A stretch of 35,883 nt of DNA from Gammaproteobacteria bacterium (GTDB lineage Bacteria > Pseudomonadota > Gammaproteobacteria > Arenicellales > Poriferihabitantaceae): assembly GCA_011523765.1 (NCBI GenBank), contig WTGA01000130.1, positions 1 to 35,883 of the forward strand. Reading direction: 5' to 3'. Below, one piece after another: positions 19,879 to 28,796 of the stretch (position 1 is the stretch's first letter; each line of letters opens with the position of its first letter). The notes under the pieces were generated by a model. The model made no database searches. It was given only the letters and a program-made list of their open reading frames with translations, and had not been told where the DNA came from. Position numbers and translations under genes: made by a program.

Positions 19879-20858
19879 TCAATGTCGTCGCGGATGTGGG
19901 GCTGCTTTGCCTGCTGCTGACGGTTGCCCTGGCCATTGTCTGCACCCGAAGCCCGTTATCACTGGTTCTTTTGTCCGGGATTTACAGCATCGCCCTTTGC
20001 ACCCTGTTTGTCATTCTCGATGCCGTGGACGTTGCGTTTACGGAAGCCGCGGTCGGTGCCGGAATCTCCGCCATATTGTTTTTTGCCGTGATCCGTCCCG
20101 AAGATGAGCCCGTGACCGCCTTTTCGTGGCCATCTTCCAGGGCAATCCTGCTCGGTCTTGGGGTCGGTGTGCTGTTGCTGGCCGGCACGCTGGACATGCC
20201 GATGTACGGGGACCACCTGGCACCGGCACACCAGCATCTTGCGCTTCGGTTTCTCGGACAATCCTTTGAAGAAATTGGAATCCCCAATGTGGTGACTTCC
20301 GTGCTGGCCAGCTATCGCGGGTATGACACGCTCGGCGAAGTTGTGGTCATTTTTACCGCGGGAGTGGCGGTTTTGATCTTGCAGCCGGACAACAAGAAAG
20401 GCCCTGCAAAACCGGGAGACCGGGACCGTTTCGCCCCGGAGCTGATGGGGAATCCGGTGCTGAAAACCGTTCTGCTTCGAATGATCCCCCTGGTGGTCCT
20501 GTTCGGTCTGTATGTGCAGTTCCATGGTGATTACGGGCCGGGCGGCGGGTTTCAGGCGGGGGTTATTTTGGGGGCCGGGGTGATTACCTACGGGTTGCTT
20601 TCCAGCGCGACCAGGCTGAAGCGGATCATTTCAGACAAGTGGGTCACGCTGGGCATGGCACTGGGTGTGCTGGTCTATGGCCTGGTCGGGGTTGCCGGGT
20701 TGTTTCTGGGGGCCAATTTCCTGGACTATTCGGTCCTCGGGCCTACCCAGACTGCCGGACAACACCTGGGGATCCTCCTGATTGAACTGGGGGTCGGCTT
20801 GACGGTTTCATGCACCATGGTGTCACTCTATTATTGTTTCAAGCAGGGGGAATCATGA
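19875..20858 (+). CDS. DUF4040 (MbhD/MrpA C-terminal-like) fused to MnhB/MrpB
   Basis: N-terminal LYSIALCTLFVILDAVDVAFTEAAVGAGISAILFFAVI (DUF4040-like); middle VVIFTAGVAVLILQ (MbhE-like); C-terminal YVQFHGDYGPGGGFQAGVILGAGVI (MnhB). Confidence 0.88.
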   Translation: MINVVADVGLLCLLLTVALAIVCTRSPLSLVLLSGIYSIALCTLFVILDAVDVAFTEAAVGAGISAILFFAVIRPEDEPVTAFSWPSSRAILLGLGVGVLLLAGTLDMPMYGDHLAPAHQHLALRFLGQSFEEIGIPNVVTSVLASYRGYDTLGEVVVIFTAGVAVLILQPDNKKGPAKPGDRDRFAPELMGNPVLKTVLLRMIPLVVLFGLYVQFHGDYGPGGGFQAGVILGAGVITYGLLSSATRLKRIISDKWVTLGMALGVLVYGLVGVAGLFLGANFLDYSVLGPTQTAGQHLGILLIELGVGLTVSCTMVSLYYCFKQGES

Positions 20859-21223
20859 GCTTCCCCGGGTTATTGAATTACTGGGTTGCGCTCATACTGC
20901 TGGTATGCGGGCTGATCATTGTCATGGACAGCCGCAACCTGGTCAAGAAACTGGTCGGCCTGGGAATTTTCCAGTCCGCCGTGTTCCTGGTCTTTATCAC
21001 CCTGGGCAAGAAATCGGACGGCAGCGCACCCATTCTGGATGCGTCGGTTTCCGTTTACAGCAATCCCCTGCCCCATGTCCTGATTCTCACGGCGATCGTG
21101 GTCGGGGTTGCCACCACCGCGGTGGGGCTCGCGCTGGTGGCAAGAATCCGCCGGGCATACGGCACGATTGATGAAGATGAAATCGACGACCGGCCGGAAG
21201 TAGAGCCGGAGATCGTCCCCTGA
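20855..21223 (+). CDS. mnhC: Antiporter subunit C (MnhC/MrpC, NuoK-like)
   Basis: Start at MSFPGLLNYWVALILLVCGLIIVMDSRNLVKKLVGLGIFQSAVFLVFI; LPHVLILTAIVVGVATTAVGLALVARI. Confidence 0.92.
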   Translation: MSFPGLLNYWVALILLVCGLIIVMDSRNLVKKLVGLGIFQSAVFLVFITLGKKSDGSAPILDASVSVYSNPLPHVLILTAIVVGVATTAVGLALVARIRRAYGTIDEDEIDDRPEVEPEIVP

Positions 21224-22725
21224 TGGATTCGCTCATCCCTGCGCTGGAGAATCACCTGCCCATCCTGCAGGTGATTGTTCCACTCCTGATCGCCCCGTTT
21301 TGCATGATTCTGGGCAGTCGCAGGCTGGCGCGCGGGATCATGGTACTGACCGCCGGGATCATGTTGGCGATTACCCTGGGACTGGCAAGCCTGACGCTGC
21401 AGCAGCCGGTCATCACCTATGACCTGGGGGGTTGGGCCGCCCCCTGGGGAATCGAATACAGGGTCGACATGCTGACCGTCTTCATCCTGTTTACGATCAA
21501 CCTGGTCCACATGCTGGCATCGGTATTTTGCCTGGGCAGGCAGGACGGCAACCTGGGGACGGCCGCCAGGCCGGCATTCTATACCGCCTGGCTGCTGTGC
21601 ATCGCCGGACTGAATGGCATGGTGGTCACCAACGACGCGTTCAATGTTTTTGTGTTTCTGGAAATCAGTTCTCTGGCCACCTATACACTCATCAGCTGTG
21701 GCCGGGAACCGCTCGCACTGCTGTCCGCATTTCGTTACCTGGTGGCGGGGGCCGTGGGAGCTACGTTCATCCTGCTGTCCATCGGGTTGCTCTACATGCA
21801 AACGGGAACGCTGAATATTTCAGACCTGTCCCGGGTGATTGCGGAAAGAGGTTCGGACAGAACCATCATCCTGGCGCTGGCTTTTTTCATCATTGGCGTG
21901 GGGGTGAAGTGCGCGGTATTTCCCCTGCACGACTGGCTGCCGAATGCCTATCGCTTTGCTCCCGATTCCGTGACGGTGCTGTTGTCGGGGACAGCCACCA
22001 AGGTCGCCCTGTACGTGCTGATCCGGTTCCTGCATGACCTGTTCGGGGCGGATTTCGGCTTTGCTGAAATGCCGCTGGACATGGTGTTGGTGGTTACCGC
22101 GATTTTCGGGTTGTTGCTGGTGCCGTTCATTGCCTTGCGGGAGTCCAACCTGAAAAGGATGTTTGCCTGGTCCAGCGTCGCCCAGGTTTCGTATATCGTG
22201 ATGGGAATTGGTCTGGGAACCCGGTTGGGGATCGAGGCGGCCTTGCTCCACCTGTTTAACCACGCCATTGTCAAGACGGCGATTTTCATGGCCGTGGGGA
22301 TAATCATCGCCCGGACCGGAACGGCCCGGATCAGGCATCTCGGCGGCATGGCGCACCGACACCGGTTTGCCAGCTGCATCATGCTTTTCGGCGGGCTCAG
22401 CCTGATTGGCCTGCCAGGCACGGTCGGTTTTGTCAGCAAATGGGTGCTCGTTACCGCCGTGGTGGACAAGGGCTGGTGGTGGCTTGCCATCCCCATACTG
22501 GCCGGGTCGCTGGCCAGTGCCGCCTATGTCTGGAGAATTGTCGAAATAATGTGGACAAAACCCGCGGTCCTCAAGCCGGAGGCCCCCGCCGCGCGGCTCC
22601 ATTGGGTGGAATGGCTGCCGCTGAGCGTTCTGGCCGGGTTAGCGCTTTGGTTCGGGCTGAATGCATCCCTGATTACGGGACTTGCGTCATCTGCGGCGCT
22701 GGGACTGTTGAATCCGGGCGGCTGA
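21223..22725 (+). CDS. Proton-translocating antiporter subunit, MnhD/NuoM/N-like (paralog 1)
   Basis: 500 aa, many TMs; VFLEISSLATYTLIS, CAVFPLHDWLPNAYRFAPDSVTVLLSGTATKVALY, FNHAIVKTAIFM. Confidence 0.92.
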   Translation: MDSLIPALENHLPILQVIVPLLIAPFCMILGSRRLARGIMVLTAGIMLAITLGLASLTLQQPVITYDLGGWAAPWGIEYRVDMLTVFILFTINLVHMLASVFCLGRQDGNLGTAARPAFYTAWLLCIAGLNGMVVTNDAFNVFVFLEISSLATYTLISCGREPLALLSAFRYLVAGAVGATFILLSIGLLYMQTGTLNISDLSRVIAERGSDRTIILALAFFIIGVGVKCAVFPLHDWLPNAYRFAPDSVTVLLSGTATKVALYVLIRFLHDLFGADFGFAEMPLDMVLVVTAIFGLLLVPFIALRESNLKRMFAWSSVAQVSYIVMGIGLGTRLGIEAALLHLFNHAIVKTAIFMAVGIIIARTGTARIRHLGGMAHRHRFASCIMLFGGLSLIGLPGTVGFVSKWVLVTAVVDKGWWWLAIPILAGSLASAAYVWRIVEIMWTKPAVLKPEAPAARLHWVEWLPLSVLAGLALWFGLNASLITGLASSAALGLLNPGG

Positions 22726-22727
22726 CC

Positions 22728-24167
22728 ATGATCACGCCCGCAACCGCTGTTTTCATTCCATTTCTTGGCGCAATCCTGGTGGTTGCGGCAGGCAACCGGG
22801 CATCGCGGTTGCGCAATCATTCCCTGGTCGCCACCGGCTGTGTCAATCTGGCGGTATTGATCGTCATCGCGCTGGACCGGGGAAGCCATGCCGAAGCCCA
22901 GGTCCTCCTGGAAACCCTGCCGGGCCTTAGGATTGCCTTTCATGTCGAGCCCCTGGGCCTGATTTTCGCCCTGACTGCCGGGCTGCTGTGGCCGGTTACT
23001 TCGATGTATGCCATTGGTTACATGGAGGCGTGCAGGGACGAGCACCGGACCCGGTTTCATGCCCTGTTCTGTGTTGCGGTCGGCAGTGCGATGGGGGTGG
23101 CTTTCGCTGAAAACCTGTTTACCCTGTTCCTGTTTTATGAAATCCTGACTTTTTCCACTTGGCCGCTGGTGACGCATAACCGGACCCCCGAAGCCGTATC
23201 GGCGGGCCGGGTATATTTGGGGGTGTTGCTCACCACCTCGGTGCTGATGTTCCTTCTTGCCGTGGTCGTGGTCGGGAATTTTGGTGACACCCTGTCTTTC
23301 CGGCCAGGCGGGGTGCTCGGTTCCCTGGGCCCATCGGCAACGACCGTGCTCCTGCTCCTGTTTGTATTCGGCATTGGCAAGGCAGCGGTCATGCCCTTTC
23401 ACCGCTGGTTGCCCAATGCCATGGTGGCGCCGGCTCCCGTGAGCGCCCTGCTCCATGCTGTGGCCGTGGTAAAAGCCGGGGTGTTTTCCATCTTGAAGAT
23501 CAGCGTGTATACCTTTGGCTTCGACAGCCTGGAATCCGTGCTGCGGCATGAGCTCATCATGTGGATTCCCGCAGTCACCATCCTGCTGGCATCGACCATT
23601 GCCATGAAGCAGGATGATATCAAGGCCCGGCTCGCCTATTCGACAGTCAGCCAGCTCTCCTATATCGTTCTCGGGGCGTTGCTGGCCAACCAGTTGGCCA
23701 TGGTGGGCAGCACCCTGCACATCACCATGCATGCCTTCGGCAAGATCACCCTGTTTTTCTGTGCAGGGGCCATCATGGTCTTTGCGAACAAGAAATATGT
23801 TTCTGAAATGAATGGTCTGGGCAGGGCGATGCCGTGGACATTCGGGGCATTCCTGGTGGCGTCGTTGTCCATCTGCGGATTGCCGCCGACGGGGGGGCTG
23901 TGGAGCAAATGGTATCTGGCCATGGGAACGCTGGAACGGGGGCAGATGGGATTGCTGGCCGTGTTGATGGTGAGTTCGCTGCTGAACCTGTACTATCTCA
24001 CCGCCATCCCGTTCCGGGCCTTTTTCCTGGGCGGTGATGTGGACCGTGGTTTCCTGGAAAACCGGGCATCCATGGTTGCGGCATTGGTGACAACGGCCGC
24101 CATCAGTGTGCTGCTCTTCTTTTTTGCCAGCGACCTGGCCGGCCTGGTGACGGAGATCAAAACATGA
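22728..24167 (+). CDS. Proton-translocating antiporter subunit, MnhD/NuoL/M-like (paralog 2)
   Basis: Start at MITPATAVFIPFLGA; FLFYEILTFSTWPLVTH, AAVMPFHRWLPNAMVAPAPVSALLHAVAVVKAGVF, MHAFGKITLFFCAGAI. Confidence 0.92.
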   Translation: MITPATAVFIPFLGAILVVAAGNRASRLRNHSLVATGCVNLAVLIVIALDRGSHAEAQVLLETLPGLRIAFHVEPLGLIFALTAGLLWPVTSMYAIGYMEACRDEHRTRFHALFCVAVGSAMGVAFAENLFTLFLFYEILTFSTWPLVTHNRTPEAVSAGRVYLGVLLTTSVLMFLLAVVVVGNFGDTLSFRPGGVLGSLGPSATTVLLLLFVFGIGKAAVMPFHRWLPNAMVAPAPVSALLHAVAVVKAGVFSILKISVYTFGFDSLESVLRHELIMWIPAVTILLASTIAMKQDDIKARLAYSTVSQLSYIVLGALLANQLAMVGSTLHITMHAFGKITLFFCAGAIMVFANKKYVSEMNGLGRAMPWTFGAFLVASLSICGLPPTGGLWSKWYLAMGTLERGQMGLLAVLMVSSLLNLYYLTAIPFRAFFLGGDVDRGFLENRASMVAALVTTAAISVLLFFFASDLAGLVTEIKT

Positions 24168-24403
24168 TTGAAAAATTCAGGTCTCTTTCTCCCCGTTTGC
24201 GCCGCGGGCTGCAGGTGTTTTTCGCTGTCTGTGCCCTGGTGACGCTGCTCGATATCTTTGTTCACAAGCATCACGGTGAGGAGCACTGGTGGGGGTTTTT
24301 GGGTTTCTTCAGCGCGTATGGTTTCATTGCCTGTGTTGTGCTGGTAGTGGTCGCCACCTGGATGCGGCGCGTCGTCATGCGCGATGAGGATTATTATGAC
24401 TAA
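24164..24403 (+). CDS. 79-aa small membrane protein within the antiporter operon
   Basis: Overlaps both neighbours by 4 and 8 nt; LQVFFAVCALVTLLDIFVHKHHGEEHWWGFLGFFSAYGFIACVVLVVVATW; two TMs with a His-rich loop. Confidence 0.82.
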   Translation: MIEKFRSLSPRLRRGLQVFFAVCALVTLLDIFVHKHHGEEHWWGFLGFFSAYGFIACVVLVVVATWMRRVVMRDEDYYD

Positions 24404-26093
24404 TGCCCCGTTCCTGATTTTCTTTGCCGGGGCCGCCATCGCAATGGCCGTGCCGCTGCGATGGCGAAACGGAGTGTTGCTGGCCGTGCCCGTGATCGGG
24501 CTGGCCAACCTGCTGGCAATGGACCCGTCGCAGCAATGGACCATTGAGTGGCTGGGGCTTCAGCTGGTGCCGTTTACCAGCGACCGCCTGAGTTTCATTT
24601 TTGGTGTGCTGTTTCACATTGCGGCCATCCTCGCGACGATTTTTGCCTGGCATGTGCAGGACCGGCCCCAGCAGGCGGCAGCCCTTCTGTATCCCGGCAG
24701 TGCCCTGGGTGCGGTCTTCGCCGGGGATTTGCTGACCCTGTTCGTGTTCTGGGAATGCCTGGCATTGTCCTCGGTGTTTTTCATCACCGCGCGCGGGACG
24801 CCCCTCGCCATCAAGGCAGCCATCCGCTACCTGGTCATCCAGGTCCTTTCTGGCGTGCTGCTGTTAAGCGGCACACTGGTCATGCTGGATCATTCCGGCC
24901 AGATTGCGGTCGGCCCCCTGGACATTTCCCAGCCGGGCGCCAAACTGTTGCTCCTGGCCTTTGGAATCAAGGCGGCATTCCCGATGCTGCATAACTGGCT
25001 GACCGATGCCTATCCGGAAGCCACCCCCAGCGGTACGGTCTTTCTCTGCGCATTCACCACCAAAGTGGCCGTCTACATCCTGGCGCGTACCTTTTCCGGC
25101 CTGGACCTGCTTATCTATGTCGGTGGCATCATGGCCTGTTTCCCGATTTTTTACGCGGTGATCGAAAACGACCTGAGGAGGGTGCTGGGTTACAGCATGA
25201 TCAACCAGATCGGCTTCATGGTGTGCGGGATCGGTATCGGCACTGAACTGGCCGTCAACGGTGCCGTGGCCCATGCCTTCAATGATGTCCTGTTCAAGGG
25301 CCTGCTGCTGATGAGCATGGGTGCCGTACTGTTTCGTACCGGTGAGATGCGGGGGTCGGAACTGGGGGGATTGGCCAGGACGATGCCGAAAACCACGGGG
25401 CTGTGCATTGTCGGTGCCGCATCGATATCCGCGTTCCCCCTTTTCAGCGGTTTCGTGAGCAAGTCCATGGTCATGGCAGCCCTGCTGATCGAGCACCATG
25501 AAATCCTCTGGCTGGCCATGCTTTTTGCCTCGGCCGGGGTGTTCCATCATGCCGGGATCAAAATACCGTACTTTGCGTTTTTTGCCCACGATTCCGGAAA
25601 GCGGCCGGACGAGGCACCCGCCCACATGCTGGTGGCCATGTCCCTGGCGGCGGTACTGTGTGTCTTTATCGGTTGCTATCCGTGGCTCCTGTACAGTCAT
25701 TTGCCCTTTGCCGTGGATTACCTGCCGTTCGACATTCCGCATGTGGTGGAGCAGCTCCAGATACTGTTTTTTTCGGCATTGGCGTTTGTCTGGCTGCAGT
25801 TGTCAGGGATCTACCCTCCCGAGCTCCGGTCCACCAACCTTGACAGCGAGTGGCTGTACCGGAAAGTGTGTCCCGCCGTGTACGCCGTATACTATCGGAG
25901 CGCGCAGCATGCCAGAAAGGGGTTTTATCATGCCGTTACGGGCCTAGCCGGCATGTTGACACCCATGGCCCGGCAGCACTCCTATCATTTGCTCATGCCC
26001 TGGTCTGTACGAGGCATCGTGATGATTACAATGGGCTTTCTGGGCATCATCCTGTTGTTGTTCTATCTGTATTCACGGCTGCCCGGGGGTTGA
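24396..26093 (+). CDS. Proton-translocating antiporter subunit, MnhD/NuoL/M-like (paralog 3)
   Basis: Start at MTNAPFLIFFAGAAIAM; LFVFWECLALSSVFFI, AAFPMLHNWLTDAYPEATPSGTVFLCAFTTKVAVY, AHAFNDVLFKGLLLMSMG. Confidence 0.92.
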   Translation: MTNAPFLIFFAGAAIAMAVPLRWRNGVLLAVPVIGLANLLAMDPSQQWTIEWLGLQLVPFTSDRLSFIFGVLFHIAAILATIFAWHVQDRPQQAAALLYPGSALGAVFAGDLLTLFVFWECLALSSVFFITARGTPLAIKAAIRYLVIQVLSGVLLLSGTLVMLDHSGQIAVGPLDISQPGAKLLLLAFGIKAAFPMLHNWLTDAYPEATPSGTVFLCAFTTKVAVYILARTFSGLDLLIYVGGIMACFPIFYAVIENDLRRVLGYSMINQIGFMVCGIGIGTELAVNGAVAHAFNDVLFKGLLLMSMGAVLFRTGEMRGSELGGLARTMPKTTGLCIVGAASISAFPLFSGFVSKSMVMAALLIEHHEILWLAMLFASAGVFHHAGIKIPYFAFFAHDSGKRPDEAPAHMLVAMSLAAVLCVFIGCYPWLLYSHLPFAVDYLPFDIPHVVEQLQILFFSALAFVWLQLSGIYPPELRSTNLDSEWLYRKVCPAVYAVYYRSAQHARKGFYHAVTGLAGMLTPMARQHSYHLLMPWSVRGIVMITMGFLGIILLLFYLYSRLPGG

Positions 26094-26258
26094 GGGGTCA
26101 GGCCGAATGCCCGTGATTTTGTCAAAATGGGATTGCTGGAAGGCATGGCCATCCTGGGGGAGACCGGGATGGGCGGGTCTTTGTGCCGGCAGCATTCGGC
26201 GGCCCATCTTCATCCCAGGGCAAAAGGCCAATACAACCGGGACGGCAACAATGGGTGA

Positions 26259-27416
26259 ATGAAATCGTGTAATCTTGAATTGACCGTGTCTGCAGAGTCT
26301 ATAAAACAAGCATTGAGGGCGGTGAGACATCCAGTTGCCTCCTCCAGCAGCCTGCCGCCGCCCTGTTATCACGAGGAGGACTGGTTCAGGCATGAAATGG
26401 AACGCGTATTCAGGCATGGCTGGTTGGGCATCGGTCATCGCGACCAGTGGAAGATGCCGGGGGATTACTCGGCGATCAATGTCGGAAACATCGCCATCGC
26501 GGTGGTCATGGACGAACACGGTACATTGCAGGCGATGTCGAATTCCTGCCTGCACCGGTCCAGCCGGATCCTGAGCGGAAAAGGGCGCTGCAGGGCCATG
26601 GTGTGCCCGTTTCATGGCTGGAGTTATGATTATTCCGGGCAACTGGTTTCCGCGTCCAGAATGGAGAACACACAGGGGTTTTCTGAAAAAGGGATGGCGC
26701 TGAAAAAATTTCATGTGGCCACACAGGATGGTTTTGTGTTCCTGAGCTTGGAGGAAAACCCGGACACTCTTGATCAGTGGCTGGGTGATTTTTCGGACAG
26801 GCATGCATGCTGGTCGTTGGATGACCTGGTAACGGGGCGCCAGCGGGTCCTGGATGTGGACTGCAACTGGAAGCTTTTTCTCGAGGTGTTCAATGAGTAT
26901 TATCACCTCCCTTACGTCCACCCGGACTCCATCAGCCGCTATTACCCGGAACCGGACCCGACGGATGATGTGATCGGTGAATACACGACCCAGTTTGGTT
27001 CAACGACCGCCAACCCCGCGCTCCTGGAAGAAAACCAGGGTTGTTCCCTGCCGCGGATCAAATCGTTGGGCGAGCGGGAAAAAACAGGGGCCCGGTATAC
27101 CTGGGTCTACCCGAATATGACGTTCGCGGCCGGTTCCGACTGTCTGTGGATGTATCATGTCTACCCCTTGACCGCGACCCGCACCCGGGCGGTCCAGACA
27201 GTCTGTTTCCCGTCACAGACGACCCGACTGCCGGAATTTGAGGCCACATCCGAGATTTACTACTCGCGATTTGATATTGCCATTCATGAAGATATCCCGG
27301 CACTTGAAAAGCAGCAGGCGGGGATGGAATCGCCCTTTGCCGTCCAGGGCCGGTTTTCCGCTTTGGAGCCCAGCGTGGGCAATTTTGCCTGCTGGTATGC
27401 GTCCGTTACCCGGTAA
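26259..27416 (+). CDS. Rieske aromatic ring-hydroxylating oxygenase, alpha subunit
   Basis: SCLHRSSRILSGKGRCRAMVCPFHGWSYDYSG (Rieske CxH...CxxH); NEYYHLPYVHPDSI (mononuclear Fe site). Confidence 0.92.
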   Translation: MKSCNLELTVSAESIKQALRAVRHPVASSSSLPPPCYHEEDWFRHEMERVFRHGWLGIGHRDQWKMPGDYSAINVGNIAIAVVMDEHGTLQAMSNSCLHRSSRILSGKGRCRAMVCPFHGWSYDYSGQLVSASRMENTQGFSEKGMALKKFHVATQDGFVFLSLEENPDTLDQWLGDFSDRHACWSLDDLVTGRQRVLDVDCNWKLFLEVFNEYYHLPYVHPDSISRYYPEPDPTDDVIGEYTTQFGSTTANPALLEENQGCSLPRIKSLGEREKTGARYTWVYPNMTFAAGSDCLWMYHVYPLTATRTRAVQTVCFPSQTTRLPEFEATSEIYYSRFDIAIHEDIPALEKQQAGMESPFAVQGRFSALEPSVGNFACWYASVTR

Positions 27417-27455
27417 CGCCATCGGCGGGGTTTCCAGGCCGGAAGCAGGGGCGGG

Positions 27456-28037
27456 TTATCCGTTCAGCAGCCCGGCCACTCTGTCCTGCAATTCCGGCAC
27501 GACCTCCTGTTCGAACCATGGATTCTTTTTCAGCCAGATATTGTTGCGTGGGCTCGGATGGGGCAAAGGCAGCAGGTTCTTGCCATAGCAGCGCCAGCAC
27601 TTGACCGTTTCGGTCAGGTTTTTCTTTCTTTGGCGGCCGAGATGATACCGATGGGCATACTGGCCGATGGCAAGAGTCAGCGTGATTGCGGGAAGAAAGC
27701 CGAGCAGTTTTGCCCGCCAGGTTTCCGCGCATTCCGGCCGGGGGGGCAGGTCGCCATGCTTGCCCGTTCCCGGATAACAGAACCCCATGGGGATGATGGC
27801 GATTTTGCCGGGATCGTAAAACGTGGCCCGGTCGACGTTCATCCACTGCCGCAACCGGTCGCCGCTGGGGTCGTTGAACGGGACCCCGGTGTTGTGGACA
27901 CGAATCCCCGGGGCCTGGCCAGCCACCAGAATTCTTGCGCCCGCCGCCGCAAGAAAAACCGGGTTGGCGCCTTCAGGGAGCGCCGGTTCACAAAGCCGGC
28001 ACCGCTTGATTTCTCCTGTCAGGGCGGTGAGCGACAT
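27456..28037 (-). CDS. Uracil-DNA glycosylase superfamily protein
   Basis: ILVAGQAPGIRVHNTGVPFNDPSGDRLRQWM (motif 1) and LLPLPHPSPRNNIW (motif 2). Confidence 0.88.
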   Translation of the reverse strand: MSLTALTGEIKRCRLCEPALPEGANPVFLAAAGARILVAGQAPGIRVHNTGVPFNDPSGDRLRQWMNVDRATFYDPGKIAIIPMGFCYPGTGKHGDLPPRPECAETWRAKLLGFLPAITLTLAIGQYAHRYHLGRQRKKNLTETVKCWRCYGKNLLPLPHPSPRNNIWLKKNPWFEQEVVPELQDRVAGLLNG

Positions 28038-28520
28038 TTATGGCCTGCGAAATGCTAGCCGGAGGGAAAGCAAGGCAAGCAGGATGAACCAGATCAGGCT
28101 CCATCCCGGCATGGAAATCGCCAATAAAGTCCAGGAAACTTCGGCACATTCCCCGGAACCTTTCAGCACGGTTTCCAGTACCTGGACAAGGGGAAAGGCG
28201 TCCAGCATGAATTCGAGACTGGGCCCGCATTCGGGAACCTGGTCTTCAGGCAGGTTCTGCAACCAGACATGCCGGCCTGCAATGGCGGCACCAGACAGTC
28301 CGCTGACGGCGGCGAGCAGGCCGTAGACGCGTTGCCCGAATCCCCGGGGGTTGTGCAAAAAGCAAACCAGAAAGACAACTCCCATCCCCATAAAGGCCAC
28401 CCGCTGGAAAATACACAGGGGGCAGGGATCGAGCCCCTCAACATGCTGGAAGTACAAGGCAACCGCGATAAGCGCAAAACAGGTGATAAATCCGGAAAAA
28501 GAGATGAAACGACTGGACAT
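28038..28520 (-). CDS. dsbB: Disulfide bond formation protein B
   Basis: Start taken at MSSRFISFSGF; ALYFQHVEGLDPCPLCIFQRVAFMGMG (CxxC), four TMs, second Cys pair region (QVPECGPSLEFM). Confidence 0.93.
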   Translation of the reverse strand: MSSRFISFSGFITCFALIAVALYFQHVEGLDPCPLCIFQRVAFMGMGVVFLVCFLHNPRGFGQRVYGLLAAVSGLSGAAIAGRHVWLQNLPEDQVPECGPSLEFMLDAFPLVQVLETVLKGSGECAEVSWTLLAISMPGWSLIWFILLALLSLRLAFRRP

Positions 28521-28796
28521 GGACGGAGAAACACTCACTGGAAAACAGGTTGGTCCCATTTTACATGAGCAGGGAGCCCATGCCTTGGACTGTTGGGCAC
28601 ACCCGTATCATATTTTTGAGCGCAGGGAATTTGTCGACACCCGGTACGACGGCGAATGCAACGGTTTGCATCGCGGATGCTGCGGGTGCACGCCGTTGCC
28701 AATCGGGCCGATACGCAATACACTCGTGTGCCGGGACAAGCCAGGTCGGCCCCCGTTGTTTTGATTCAAATTGAAACCTGTCCAGAGGACTGATTT

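Noticed and set aside
21055-22602. Antisense ORFs of 248 and 260 aa opposite mnhC and paralog 1
   Set aside because: Same shadow-ORF composition, and they overlap clearly coding sequence on the plus strand.
22524-23732. 402-aa antisense ORF across the antiporter genes
   Set aside because: Shadow ORF: low-complexity Q/H/G/R-rich composition opposite a well-supported NuoL/M-like CDS, expected in GC-rich DNA.
24864-25742. 292-aa antisense ORF opposite paralog 3
   Set aside because: Shadow ORF with no recognisable domain.
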